64,000 nucleotides of DNA from Nocardiopsis sp. JB363 (GCF_900143625.1 NZ_FRFF01000084.1:1-64000); one strand, 5' to 3'. Positions 15,134 through 23,736 are shown, counted from the stretch's first letter. The notes: generated from the letters alone by a model not told the origin. Numbers and translations are program-made.

Positions 15134-16258
15134 ATGAACCACAAGAGCGAGGTCGAGCGGCGGGTCCGGGCGGCGGAACGGTCCCTGGTGGACCTGTCCC
15201 ACCGGATCCACGCGCATCCCGAACTGGCCTTCGAGGAGGTCCGTGCCAGCGCCTGGGTGGCCGAGGCGCTGGACGGTGCCGGTTTCTCCGTGGAGCACGG
15301 CTGCTACGGCCTGCCCACCGCCGTCCGCGCGACCGTGGGTTCGGGGCCGCTGCACGTCGGGATCTGCGCCGAGTACGACGCGTTGCCGGACATCGGTCAC
15401 GCCTGCGGGCACAACGTCATCGCCGCCGCTGCGGTGGGCGCGGGTCTGGGGCTGGCCGGACTCGCCGACGACCTGGGGCTCACCGTCACCGTGCTCGGGA
15501 CACCCGCCGAGGAGGGGGGTGGCGGCAAGATCCTGATGCTCGAACGCGGGGCCTTCGACGGACTCGACGCCGCCATGATGGTGCATCCCACCCCCGTCGA
15601 GACGGCGACCATGCCCGGATCGGCGATCTCCATGTTCGACGTGTCCTACCGGGGCACGCCCTCCCACGCCGCCGCCTTTCCGGAACTGGGGGTCAACGCC
15701 GCGGACGCGATGACGGTCGCCCAGGTGGCGATCGGCCTGCTGCGTCAGCAGACCACCCGTAGCGAGCTGATCCAGGGCATCGTCACCGAGGCCGGGTCCG
15801 CGCCCAACGTCATCCCGGACTCCAGCCGCGGCCGGTGGATCGTCCGGGCGCAGACCTCGGACGCGCTCGCGCCGCTGCGGGAACGTGTCCAACACTGTTT
15901 CGAGGCCGGAGCGTTGGCCACCGGCTGTGAGCTGTCCACCGACCAGGCCTGCCCGGACTACGCCGACCTGCGTCCCGACCCCCGCATGTTGGCCCTGTAC
16001 CAGGCCAACGCCGAGGCTCTCGGTCGGGTCTTCCCGGACCTGCCGCAGGGCGCGGCCGTCGGCGCCGCCACCGACATGGGCAACGTCTCCCACGTCGTGC
16101 CCACCATCCACCCCACGCTCGGGTTGGACTGTGCTCCCGCGGCCAACCACCAACCCGAGTTCACCGCGGCCTGTGTCACCCCGACCGCGGACCAGGCCGT
16201 CGTCGAAGGCGCGATCGCGATGGCCTGGACGGCCGCCGACCTCGCCGGGTCCGTCTGA
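15134..16258 (+). CDS. M20 family amidohydrolase
   Basis: A 374-residue metal-dependent amidohydrolase (hippurate hydrolase/AbgA-like). The HRIHAHPELAFEE start, GICAEYDALPDIGHACGHNV (metal-binding Asp and His in the GHACGHN motif), PAEEGGGGK (catalytic Glu-Glu) and the dimerisation segment YRGTPSHAA are all present, as is a late GAATDMGNVSHVVPTIH metal ligand. It closes the GMC-ALDH operon and is followed by a strong hairpin. It is not a close copy of the amidohydrolase at 8480-10078. It most likely releases an amine or amino acid from the acid made by the two oxidations. Confidence 0.9.
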   Translation: MNHKSEVERRVRAAERSLVDLSHRIHAHPELAFEEVRASAWVAEALDGAGFSVEHGCYGLPTAVRATVGSGPLHVGICAEYDALPDIGHACGHNVIAAAAVGAGLGLAGLADDLGLTVTVLGTPAEEGGGGKILMLERGAFDGLDAAMMVHPTPVETATMPGSAISMFDVSYRGTPSHAAAFPELGVNAADAMTVAQVAIGLLRQQTTRSELIQGIVTEAGSAPNVIPDSSRGRWIVRAQTSDALAPLRERVQHCFEAGALATGCELSTDQACPDYADLRPDPRMLALYQANAEALGRVFPDLPQGAAVGAATDMGNVSHVVPTIHPTLGLDCAPAANHQPEFTAACVTPTADQAVVEGAIAMAWTAADLAGSV

Positions 16259-16324
16259 CGTCGATCTCTCGTGCAGGTGCCGTGACCGGAAACGTTCGCC
16301 CGGATCGACTCATGGGTCCCCATC

Positions 16325-16390
16325 CCCCGTGATCTTGCTACCAGAAGCGAAGAAAAGGCTTTCCTCGCTTCTGGTAGCAAGATCACGGGG
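16325..16390. terminator. 26-bp perfect inverted repeat, shared-core hairpin
   Basis: Two 26-base arms (16325-16350 and 16365-16390) pair perfectly around a 14-base loop. Each arm carries TGATCTTGCT or its complement. A second hairpin with the same core lies at 25032-25095. It sits between convergent genes and probably ends transcription in both directions, but the shared core hints at a dispersed repeat family. Confidence 0.8.
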
Positions 16391-16425
16391 ACAGGTCGAG
16401 CCGGTGAACCTTCGCGGTCACCGCA

Positions 16426-16557
16426 CTAGGCGCCCGGATCGGGTTCGGTCGTGCCGTAGGTCCGTTCCATACGCAGTCCTTGCGCCTCCCAGGCCTGCTC
16501 TTCCTCGGGGGTGAGGGGAGCGTTCTCGGGGTCCTCGCCTTGCTGCTGATCAGGCAC
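16426..16557 (-). CDS. 43-residue hypothetical protein
   Basis: A short acidic protein (about VPDQQQGEDPENAP...LTPEEEQAWEAQGL...RTYGTTEPDPG). The GTG start at 16557 is supported by a strong GGAGGAG five bases before it. It overlaps the end of the preceding gene by eight bases and is the last of three small minus-strand genes. The LTPEEEQAWEAQGL stretch looks like one amphipathic helix with a disordered rest. I do not recognise a family. Confidence 0.55.
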   Translation of the reverse strand: MPDQQQGEDPENAPLTPEEEQAWEAQGLRMERTYGTTEPDPGA

Positions 16558-16897
16558 GAGTACTCCTCCCGGGGTGGAAGGTGTGGCCGGCCGGCGGTCC
16601 GGGCGGGTGGCCGTGGTGCTTGCGGAGGCTGGCCTCCAGGAGTTCGGGGGTCGGCTCGATCTCGGTTCGCCAGTGGGAACGGCGGTCGCGGTGCGTGGCC
16701 AGCCACAGCTTCCCGGTCCACGCGATCCGGTGGGTGCGGCCCCATCGCGCGGTGAGGCGCAGCAGGGTCTGTCCGGGCGGTTCCCAGGTGTTGCCGGCGG
16801 CGTCCATGTGGTCGCCGTCGTGGTCGACGTCAAGGCAGCAGGTTCGAGTGGATCCGTGGCTGTTGAGGCGCGCTTCGGTGCAGGACGGAGGGAACAC
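16550..16897 (-). CDS. 115-residue hypothetical protein with Cys/His cluster
   Basis: Read from a GTG at 16897, two bases after the stop of the gene before it. The N-terminal part has a cysteine, then TRTCCLDVDHDGDHMDAAGNTW, a CC...H..H arrangement that could bind a metal; similar short proteins of actinomycetes keep the CC-x-GHxGDHxxA-x-W pattern. The middle has WTGKLWLATHRDRRSHWRTEIEPTPELLEASL, a possible helical domain; the C-terminal 20 residues are Pro/His/Gly-rich. Function unknown. Its place next to an XRE-DUF397 pair is common in actinomycete genomes for small accessory genes. Confidence 0.6.
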   Translation of the reverse strand: MFPPSCTEARLNSHGSTRTCCLDVDHDGDHMDAAGNTWEPPGQTLLRLTARWGRTHRIAWTGKLWLATHRDRRSHWRTEIEPTPELLEASLRKHHGHPPGPPAGHTFHPGRSTRA

Positions 16898-16898
16898 C

Positions 16899-17126
16899 TC
16901 ACGCCACCTCCGGGAGTCGGTGGAGTCCGGCCAGGACCCGGCGGAGCAGGTCGAGGTCGGTGGTGTCCACGGGCCGTCGGGGTTCCGGAACCAGCGGGGG
17001 ACGCGGAGGCTGCGGGGCAAAGGCGCGAACCCGAGCGGCTCGGCGCGGCCTACGCCATCGGGTGTTCTCAGCGGCACGCCATCGGACGTAGACGAGTTCA
17101 CTCGGGTTCAGGTATCGGGCGGCCAC
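16899..17126 (-). CDS. 75-residue basic hypothetical protein
   Basis: Starts at the GTG at 17126 (an alternative GTG at 17132 is too close to the AGGAGG). It begins AARYLNPSELVYVRWRAAENTRWRRPRRAA and ends in a small Asp/Leu helix, TTDLDLLRRVLAGLHRLPE. The middle is Arg/Pro-rich. Not recognised. It is the first gene of the three-gene minus-strand operon and diverges from the XRE gene over about 195 bases. Confidence 0.5.
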   Translation of the reverse strand: MAARYLNPSELVYVRWRAAENTRWRRPRRAARVRAFAPQPPRPPLVPEPRRPVDTTDLDLLRRVLAGLHRLPEVA

Positions 17127-17321
17127 GGGCACGCACCTCCTGGTTCGGATGCCGGATGGGGGGCCAGCGGCTGTTCAGGTAGTGCCATGCTGCCCCATCA
17201 AACGCTTATCTGCAATATCCATGTCAGATGAATATTAAGATCCTTATGCACTAACCAGCAAAAGTGAATGATGCGACAAATGTCAGGTTTTCATGCGCGG
17301 AGCGTAGGATCAGGAGTCCGG

Positions 17322-18200
17322 ATGAGCCGTCCCAGAGGGAGCGTCGACACCTTGGCCGCCAGCCCTACGCTGCGAAGAAAGCGCCTGTCCCGGCAACTCG
17401 ACGCACTCCGGTCGGCAAGCGGTCTCACCGTGGACGCCGTGGCCAAGAAGGCGAAAGCGCTCCGTCCCGACCGGCCGTGGTCCGCCGCCAAGCTCACTCG
17501 GTTGGAAACCCAGCAGTGGAAGCGTCTTCACACCGACGACCTACTTGCACTCCTGGACGTCTACGGCGTGATCGACAAAGCCGAGCGGGCGTCCTACGTG
17601 CGCACCGCCACGGAGGCATCCCAGACCGGATGGTGGGTGAACTACTCCGATGTGCTCGGCTCAGGCGCTTACGTCGACCTCGAAACCGAAGCCACCCGCA
17701 TCCGCACATACGAGGTCTCCTTCATCCCAGGTCTTCTCCAGACCGAGGAGTACGCGCGTGCACTCATCAGCTCGGGCGTCCCCAATGACCGGGAGGTAGA
17801 GCGACGCGTCGAGGCGCGCATGATGCGCCAGACCCTCCTCGCTCCTGAGGCCGGCCCTCAGTTGTGGGCGGTCCTCGACGAAGCAGTGTTCCACCGCATC
17901 CCCGCCGATGTTCTCCCCGGTCAGGTACAGCGCCTCCTCGACGCACAGCAGCCCGACGCCCGAGTACGGATCCAGGTCCTCCCGTTCTCTGCGGGCCCGC
18001 ACCCGGCGATGACCGGCCAGTTCGTGATTCTGGACTTCCCCATGGACCCTTCCACGGTGTACTTGGAGCAGTCCGTGAGCGGGCTGTTGCCGGAGGACCC
18101 GGTGGTCATGGACCATTACGAGACGCTGTACGACCGCGTGCACGCCCAGGCACTCAGCGTCGAGGCATCACGTGACTTCCTGAAGGCCCTGATCGACTAG
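17322..18200 (+). CDS. XRE/WhiJ-type helix-turn-helix regulator with DUF5753
   Basis: A 292-residue protein: an N-terminal HTH of the XRE type (about 15-75, RLSRQLDALRSASGLTVDAVAKKA and SAAKLTRLE) and a long C-terminal DUF5753 domain (TYEVSFIPGLLQTEEYARALI, then VLDEAVFHRI, PFSAGPHPAMTGQFVILDFP and VVYLEQ-like end). The ATG at 17322 has AGGAG five bases before it and is preferred over an ATG at 17268. Pairs of this regulator with a DUF397 protein (the next gene, nine bases on) are a trademark of actinomycetes; WhiJ/BldB-type members affect development and antibiotic production. The DUF397 protein is thought to modulate the regulator. Confidence 0.92.
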   Translation: MSRPRGSVDTLAASPTLRRKRLSRQLDALRSASGLTVDAVAKKAKALRPDRPWSAAKLTRLETQQWKRLHTDDLLALLDVYGVIDKAERASYVRTATEASQTGWWVNYSDVLGSGAYVDLETEATRIRTYEVSFIPGLLQTEEYARALISSGVPNDREVERRVEARMMRQTLLAPEAGPQLWAVLDEAVFHRIPADVLPGQVQRLLDAQQPDARVRIQVLPFSAGPHPAMTGQFVILDFPMDPSTVYLEQSVSGLLPEDPVVMDHYETLYDRVHAQALSVEASRDFLKALID

Positions 18201-18209
18201 AGGACCGCC

Positions 18210-18404
18210 ATGCCTACCGCAACCCACCTGGCATTCCGCAAGAGCAGCTACAGCAGCGCGACCGGTCAGAACTGCGTCGAGGTCGCCGATGCCCCAGGGG
18301 CGTCCGCCGTGCGCGACACCCAGAACAGGGAGCAGGGATACCTACTGTTCCCGGCTTCCGAGTGGGCGGCTCTGCTGTCCACCACCCAAACCCACGATCT
18401 CTAG
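18210..18404 (+). CDS. DUF397 domain protein
   Basis: A 64-residue protein covering one complete DUF397 domain: FRKSSYSSATGQNCVEVADAP, then VRDTQNREQGYLLFPASEWAALL. It starts 9 bases after the XRE regulator and is surely in the same operon. In the studied WhiJ systems such small proteins act as partners or antagonists of the HTH protein. A strong terminator follows. Confidence 0.93.
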   Translation: MPTATHLAFRKSSYSSATGQNCVEVADAPGASAVRDTQNREQGYLLFPASEWAALLSTTQTHDL

Positions 18405-18412
18405 CAACAACA

Positions 18413-18449
18413 ACGACGGCCCGCTGGTCTGAGACCAGCGGGCCGTCGT
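18413..18449. terminator. terminator after the XRE-DUF397 pair
   Basis: Perfect 18-base arms (ACGACGGCCCGCTGGTCT and its complement) around a single central base; the real loop will be a few bases. Located nine bases after the DUF397 stop. Confidence 0.85.
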
Positions 18450-18561
18450 GTGCTGTACCTGAACAGCATTCCCGCGACGACTGTACCCTGCCCGGGGCGA
18501 CGACCGGTAGAGGTCGGGACGATTCCCCCGCCGACCTGACCGGCACCAATACCCTTGAGGC

Positions 18562-19647
18562 ATGCCCGAAGACCGGCGACGGGCACCCCTGAGCAGCGAG
18601 CTCGCCCAGCGGGTGGTCGACCTCATCGCACCCACGATCAGCCACAACATCAACGTGATGGACGAGCACGGCACGATCATCGCCTGCCTCGACCCCTCCC
18701 GCGTAGGCAGCCTGCATCGGGGCGCCCAACGTGCCATCTCCGAACGTCGCCGGGTCCTGGTCACCACGCCCGAACCCGACACCTCGGACCGGCCCGGCGC
18801 CAACGAACCCCTCTTCATCGACGGAGAACTCCGCGGCGTGGTGGGGGTGACCGGCAGCCCGCGCGATGTCGAACCACTCGCCCGGGTGGTCGCGCTGACC
18901 GTCCAACTGCTCATCGCCCAGGAACACGAACAGGACGCGGTGAGCCGACGGCACACCGAGGCCCGGGACCTCATCGCGTCCTTGAGTTCCGGCACCACCC
19001 GTGGGGAAGACGCCCGGGCCCGCCTCATGGCCGCTGGGCTGAAACCACCGTGGTCGCTGGCCCTGTGGACGGCGAACACCCCACGGCAGGACGGCGGCGC
19101 CTCCCCACCATCACCGGCCGAGACCGCCGTGACCAGGGTCAACGGCAAGGGCTCCCGACGAGCCGCAGTGCTGCACGGCGCCCTGTGGGTGATCGGTTCG
19201 GGCCGCACGCCGGCACCCAACGGCCTGGGGCTGTCCTCCAACAGCAAGCACGCGCAGACCCCGCTGACCGACGACGTGGAGACCCTCCTGTCGTACGCCG
19301 AGGAATCCCGAGCGCTGTGCAGGTACGCCGCCCTACTCCCGAGCCTGGAAGACCCCGAAAGCTGGTCGCGGGAGGTCGCGGTGGCGGTGGCCCACCTACC
19401 CCGCCGTTCCCTGACCCGGATGGCCGCGAGGGCCACCCCACTGACGAAGGGCCAGCGCCGCACGGTCGAGGCCATGGCGTCCTCCGCCTCCATGCGCGAG
19501 GCAGCCGACACGATGTACGTCCACCGCAACACCCTGCTGCAACGGGTGGAGCGGATCCGGGCCACGACGGGGTTGGACATCCGTCGCCCGGATCACCTGA
19601 CCACACTGCACATGTGTCTCTACGCGGAGACGGCACTGGGCATTTAG
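18562..19647 (+). CDS. CdaR-like sugar diacid/glycerate regulator
   Basis: A 361-residue protein with the CdaR plan: N-terminal diacid-recognition domain (about 8-135: LAQRVVDLIAPTISHNINVMDEHGTIIACLDPSRVGSLHRGAQRAI, then GVVGVTGSPRDVEPLARVV), a variable middle, and a C-terminal PucR-type HTH (about 300-355: TVEAMASSASMREAADTMYVHRNTLLQRVERI, then TGLDIRRP). CdaR proteins respond to glycerate, glucarate or galactarate and activate garK and transport genes. Here the next genes are a glycerate kinase and a GntP permease, so the gene order itself supports the role. Confidence 0.88.
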   Translation: MPEDRRRAPLSSELAQRVVDLIAPTISHNINVMDEHGTIIACLDPSRVGSLHRGAQRAISERRRVLVTTPEPDTSDRPGANEPLFIDGELRGVVGVTGSPRDVEPLARVVALTVQLLIAQEHEQDAVSRRHTEARDLIASLSSGTTRGEDARARLMAAGLKPPWSLALWTANTPRQDGGASPPSPAETAVTRVNGKGSRRAAVLHGALWVIGSGRTPAPNGLGLSSNSKHAQTPLTDDVETLLSYAEESRALCRYAALLPSLEDPESWSREVAVAVAHLPRRSLTRMAARATPLTKGQRRTVEAMASSASMREAADTMYVHRNTLLQRVERIRATTGLDIRRPDHLTTLHMCLYAETALGI

Positions 19648-19717
19648 CACATAGACCCCGAACAAAGGCGCAGGAAGACTGGGCGCTACGCCGTCGAAAT
19701 GCACCGAACTGGATTCT

Positions 19718-20962
19718 ATGATCTGCGTCATGTCCCAGGAGTTGCACGAACATGACGAGTCGGCCGTCGCACGCGTCGCGGTGATCCCCGACTCGTTCAA
19801 GGGCAGTGCGTCCGCCGTCGAGGTGGCCGAGGCCATGGCCCAAGGTGCCCGTGAGGCGTTCACCGAGCAGGACCTGGCCGTGACCGTCCACACCCTGCCC
19901 TTCGCCGACGGCGGCGAGGGCACCCTCGACGCCCTGCTCGGCGCCTGGGGAACCGACGCCCTCACGGTGGAGACCACCGACGCGCTCGGCCGCCCCACCC
20001 GCGCCCGCTTCGGCGTCTCCGACGACGGCCGGACCGGCGTGATCGAGGCGGCGGAGGCCAACGGCCTGCCCGGTGTCTCCGACGTCGAACTCCGACCACG
20101 CGAGGCGAGCAGCCGAGGCGTGGGCCGTCTGGCCACCGAACTCCTCGACCGCGGGGTCGAGGAGATCCTGCTGTGCATCGGCGGTTCCGCGTCCACCGAC
20201 GGCGGCACCGGCATGCTCGGCGCACTAGGGGCGCGCTTCCTGGACGCCGAGGGCACCGAACTCCCCGACGGGGGCGGCCACCTCCAGAACCTGGCCGACG
20301 TGGACCTGTCCGGAGTCGACCCGCGCGCCCGCGAGGTCCGGTGGCGGATCGCCTGCGACGTCACCAACCCGCTGGTCGGGGAACGGGGCGCCGCCGCGGT
20401 CTTCGGACCACAGAAGGGCGCCGGCCCGGAGGACGTCGAGGTGCTCGACGCCGGTCTGGGCCGGTTGGCCGACGTGCTGGCCGATGTCACCGGCTCGTGC
20501 CTGCGTGACGTGGAGGGTATGGGCGCCGCCGGCGGCATTCCCGCGACCCTGTCATCGGTCCTGGGCGCCGAACTCCTCCCGGGTTCTCAGATGGTGGCCG
20601 AGGTCCTCGACGCGAAGCGACTGCTGGGCGGGGCCGACCTGGTCCTGACCGGCGAGGGCCGGTTCGACAGCCAGTCCCTCGGCGGGAAGGTGGTCGACGC
20701 GGTGCGCCGACTCACCCCCGCCCACGTGCCCGTCGTGGTGATCGCGGGCAGCGTGTCGGTCACGGCGGACGAACTCCACCGCTCAGGGGTCACCGCGGCC
20801 CTCTCCATCGCTCCGGGCCCCCGGACGCTGGAGGAAATGCGGGACGAGGCCCTCCCAGAGATCATCTCGACGGCCTACCAGTGCTGTCGGCTCCTCACCC
20901 ACCCCGGACTCCCGAGCACCGTGCGACCCGTGCCGGGCACCACTAAGGAACCACGACCGTGA
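19718..20962 (+). CDS. garK: glycerate 2-kinase (GarK/GlxK type)
   Basis: A 414-residue type II glycerate kinase that phosphorylates D-glycerate with ATP, feeding it to glycolysis. Family motifs are VAVIPDSFKGSASAVEVAEAM (start), PFADGGEGTLDALL, CIGGSASTDGGTGMLGALG, FGPQKGA, GMGAAGGIPATL and LVLTGEGRFDSQSLGGKVV. The protein starts MICVMSQ; a second ATG at 19730 is possible, and neither has a clear Shine-Dalgarno. The C-terminus overlaps the gntP start by four bases. Controlled most likely by the CdaR-like protein encoded just upstream. Confidence 0.92.
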   Translation: MICVMSQELHEHDESAVARVAVIPDSFKGSASAVEVAEAMAQGAREAFTEQDLAVTVHTLPFADGGEGTLDALLGAWGTDALTVETTDALGRPTRARFGVSDDGRTGVIEAAEANGLPGVSDVELRPREASSRGVGRLATELLDRGVEEILLCIGGSASTDGGTGMLGALGARFLDAEGTELPDGGGHLQNLADVDLSGVDPRAREVRWRIACDVTNPLVGERGAAAVFGPQKGAGPEDVEVLDAGLGRLADVLADVTGSCLRDVEGMGAAGGIPATLSSVLGAELLPGSQMVAEVLDAKRLLGGADLVLTGEGRFDSQSLGGKVVDAVRRLTPAHVPVVVIAGSVSVTADELHRSGVTAALSIAPGPRTLEEMRDEALPEIISTAYQCCRLLTHPGLPSTVRPVPGTTKEPRP

Positions 20963-22320
20963 CCGCACTCCTCATCCTCGTTCTACTCGTGGCGGGCATC
21001 GTGCTCGTCACCGCGCGGTGGAAGGTCAGCCCCTTCCTCGCGCTGATGGGCGCCGCCATCCTGGGCGCCTTCGCCTTCCGACTGCCGCTGGCGGACATCG
21101 TCACGACGGTGACGGAGGCGTTCGGCAGCACGCTCGGCAACATCGGCCTCGTCATCCTGTTCGGCACCATGATCGGTGTGATCCTGGAGCGCTCCGGCGC
21201 CGCGATCGCGATGGCCGAGGCGCTGATCAAGGTGATCGGCACCCGATTCCCGAACCTGACGATGTCCCTGATCGGCTACATCGTCTCCATTCCGGTGTTC
21301 TGCGACTCCGGTTACGTCATCCTGAACTCGCTGCGCAAGGCCATCACCGTGCGCACCGGGGTGTCCGCGCTGGCCACCTCGATCGCGCTGATGACCGGCC
21401 TGTACGCCACGCACACGCTGGTGCCACCGACCCCGGGTCCGCTGGCCGCCGCGGAGAACATCGGCATCACCGACAGTCTCGGGCTGATCATCGCCCTCGG
21501 TCTGCCGGTCGCGGCCGTGGCCGCGATCGCCGGTCTGATCTACGCGAGCACGTTCGCGCGCAAGGAGTTCACCCCGATCCCCGCCTCCAGCGAGGAGGAG
21601 ATCGACACCCGCTCCTACGACGAGCTGCGCGAGAGCTACGGCAAGCTGCCCAACGCCTTCCTGGCGTTCCTGCCGATCCTGCTGCCGCTGCTCCTGATCT
21701 GCTTCGGTTCGGTCGTCAAGCTGCCCTCGCAGCCGCTGGGCGGAGGCACCCTGTTCGAGGTGGCGTCCTTCCTGAGCACCCCGGTGATCGCGCTGATCAT
21801 CGGCCTGGCCGCCGCATTGACGCTGCTGCGCGGCAACGGGAAGCTGGCGAGCTTCAACGAGCAGATCAACGACTCGGTGACCATCGCCGCGCCGATCCTG
21901 CTGATCACCGGTGCCGGCGCGGCCTTCGGCGCGGTGCTGGCCGCCTCCCCGCTGACCGACTTCCTCGCGGACAACCTCAGCGGCCTGGGTATCGGCCTGG
22001 CGGTGCCGTTCCTGATCTCCGCGGCGCTCAAGACCGCGCAGGGTTCGTCCACGGTGGCGATCGTCAGCACCTCGGCGCTGCTCGCCCCCATGCTGGGTTC
22101 GCTGGGTCTGGACTCCACGATGGGCATGGTGCTGTCCGTGCTCGCGGTGGGCGCGGGCGCGATGGTGGTCTCGCACGCCAACGACTCCTACTTCTGGGTC
22201 GTCTCGCAGCTCAGCCGCATCCCGGTGGCGACCGCCTACCGGACCCTGACGGTGGCGACGGCCATCGAGGGTGTGGCGGCCTTCGGCGCGATCATGGTCC
22301 TGAGCGTCTTCCTCTTGTAG
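20959..22320 (+). CDS. GntP family permease (gluconate/glycerate H+ symporter)
   Basis: A 453-residue membrane protein with about 12-14 hydrophobic segments. GntP hallmarks are GNIGLVILFGTMIGVILERSGAA, IPVFCDSGYVILNSL, TGLYATHTLVPPTPGPLAAAE, and SHANDSYFWVVSQLS near the end. The GTG start overlaps the kinase stop (GTGA), so uptake and phosphorylation are coupled. With a glycerate kinase as partner and a CdaR regulator, glycerate is the most likely substrate, as in known GntP glycerate permeases; gluconate cannot be ruled out. A terminator follows. Confidence 0.93.
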   Translation: MTALLILVLLVAGIVLVTARWKVSPFLALMGAAILGAFAFRLPLADIVTTVTEAFGSTLGNIGLVILFGTMIGVILERSGAAIAMAEALIKVIGTRFPNLTMSLIGYIVSIPVFCDSGYVILNSLRKAITVRTGVSALATSIALMTGLYATHTLVPPTPGPLAAAENIGITDSLGLIIALGLPVAAVAAIAGLIYASTFARKEFTPIPASSEEEIDTRSYDELRESYGKLPNAFLAFLPILLPLLLICFGSVVKLPSQPLGGGTLFEVASFLSTPVIALIIGLAAALTLLRGNGKLASFNEQINDSVTIAAPILLITGAGAAFGAVLAASPLTDFLADNLSGLGIGLAVPFLISAALKTAQGSSTVAIVSTSALLAPMLGSLGLDSTMGMVLSVLAVGAGAMVVSHANDSYFWVVSQLSRIPVATAYRTLTVATAIEGVAAFGAIMVLSVFLL

Positions 22321-22334
22321 GAGATAGGACCGTG

Positions 22335-22362
22335 GGGCCCGGGTGGTGATCCACTCGGGCCC
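22335..22362 (+). terminator. terminator of the glycerate operon
   Basis: GGGCCCGGGTGG pairs with CCACTCGGGCCC (one mismatch) around a 4-base loop and is followed by TTTCT. It lies 14 bases past the gntP stop. Confidence 0.85.
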
Positions 22363-22396
22363 TTTCTGCTGTCCGCATGCGGTCACACGGGTGGTC

Positions 22397-22441
22397 TTGA
22401 AGGCGTCGTGCACCCTGACCTACAATTATGAACAGTGTTCA
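22397..22441 (+). promoter_or_regulatory. promoter with perfect palindromic operator for DUF418-TetR operon
   Basis: TTGAAG (22397-22402) and TACAAT (22421-22426) are spaced by 18 bases, a good vegetative sigma promoter. Right after the -10 lies the perfect palindrome TGAACAGTGTTCA (22429-22441), covering the likely transcription start. It is the probable binding site of the TetR protein encoded as second gene. Confidence 0.75.
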
Positions 22442-22469
22442 AGGATGCACGCGAGAGGCGGGGACCGGG

Positions 22470-23723
22470 ATGACAGAGGGCAGCGTGGCAGGGACCGCCA
22501 CGAAGAAACGACTACTCGCGCCGGACTTCGCCCGGGGCTCGATGCTGCTGATGATCGTGCTGTCGAACACGGCGATCTTCCTGTACGGGGGCACCCACGA
22601 ACGATCCGCCAACTTCTCCGAACCGACCACGGCGGCGGACAGCGTCACCCAGTTCCTGATGATCGCGCTGCTGGACGTGCGCTCCTATCCGCTCTTCGCC
22701 TTCCTGGTCGGATACGGGCTCGTGCAGGCCCTCAACGGCCGGCTGGCCCGCGGCGCCTCGAACTCGGAGGCGCACACCGTCATCCGGAGCCGCAACCGGT
22801 GGCTGCTCCTGTTCGGGTTCGTGCACGCGGCCCTACTCCTGGGCTCGGAGGTGCTGGCCGCCTACGGGATCATCGGCCTGGTCCTGTGCTCCCTGTTCCT
22901 CGGCGGAAGCGAACGGCGGCTGCGCGGCGGGATCATCCTCGGCGTCACCCTGCTGTCCCTGGTGTTCGTCCTGGCGGTCGCCACCCTGGTCACGCTCCTG
23001 GTGGTGGACCCGTCCGGTCCCGCCATGGCGACGCGACCGGACGAGTTCGGCGGGCTCAACGGCAGCGGCGAGGAGAACTACCTGGCCTCGATGGTGGTCC
23101 GGCTGATGTCGTGGGTGTCGCTGCTCTTCATCAACGCCTTCGGCGTGGTGCTGCCCACCGCGATGCTCATCGGGTTCTGGGCGGCTCGGCACCGCGTCAT
23201 CGAGGAACCCGAGCGCCACCGCCGGCTGCTGCGCAACACCGCCCTCTTCGGCATCCCCCTAGGCCTGGCCGGTTCGCTCCCGGCGGCCCTGCACCACGTG
23301 GGCGCCTTCGAGGTCGCACCCTTCTACGGATTGTCGAGCGCCGCCTTCGGCGGGATGGTCTGGACCAGTGGTCTGGCTCAGGGTCTGGGTTACGCCGCGC
23401 TGTTCGTCCTGATCTCCACCCGGTTGGAGCGCCGGGGTCGGCCCCCGGTGGTCATCACCTCCGTGGCGGCCCTGGGCAAGCGTTCGCTGAGCGGCTACCT
23501 GACCCACTCGATCATCATGGCGCCGATGCTGTCCGCCTGGGGGCTGGGGCTGGGCGGCTGGTTCACCAACTCCACGATGGCGCTATACGCCATCGCGTTG
23601 TGGCTGTTCACGGTGGTGATCGCCGCTCTGATGGAACGCCGTGGAGCGCAGGGGCCGTTCGAACGGCTGCTGCGCCACCTGACCTCTCGAAAGACACCGG
23701 CACGGACAACCGTCGAAGTATGA
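22470..23723 (+). CDS. DUF418 domain membrane protein (YeiB-like)
   Basis: A 417-residue protein with about ten membrane segments. The opening LLAPDFARGSMLLMIVLSNTAIFLYGG and the first conserved region, DVRSYPLFAFLVGYGLVQ, match the YeiB/DUF418 family; the C-terminal DUF418 region has GKRSLSGYLTHSIIMAPML, a motif shared with acyltransferase-3-like proteins. Start at ATG 22470 with GGGGACC before it; an ATG at 22428 falls inside the operator and is unlikely. It is followed after 13 bases by its TetR regulator. Such proteins may move or acylate a lipid-linked or antibiotic molecule; function unproven. Confidence 0.85.
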   Translation: MTEGSVAGTATKKRLLAPDFARGSMLLMIVLSNTAIFLYGGTHERSANFSEPTTAADSVTQFLMIALLDVRSYPLFAFLVGYGLVQALNGRLARGASNSEAHTVIRSRNRWLLLFGFVHAALLLGSEVLAAYGIIGLVLCSLFLGGSERRLRGGIILGVTLLSLVFVLAVATLVTLLVVDPSGPAMATRPDEFGGLNGSGEENYLASMVVRLMSWVSLLFINAFGVVLPTAMLIGFWAARHRVIEEPERHRRLLRNTALFGIPLGLAGSLPAALHHVGAFEVAPFYGLSSAAFGGMVWTSGLAQGLGYAALFVLISTRLERRGRPPVVITSVAALGKRSLSGYLTHSIIMAPMLSAWGLGLGGWFTNSTMALYAIALWLFTVVIAALMERRGAQGPFERLLRHLTSRKTPARTTVEV

Positions 23724-23736
23724 CTAGATTGGGCTG

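Noticed and set aside
20983-22413. Minus-strand open frame of 476 codons across gntP
   Set aside because: Translation is almost wholly Gln/Arg/Gly/Asp/His, the mirror of a hydrophobic membrane protein gene.
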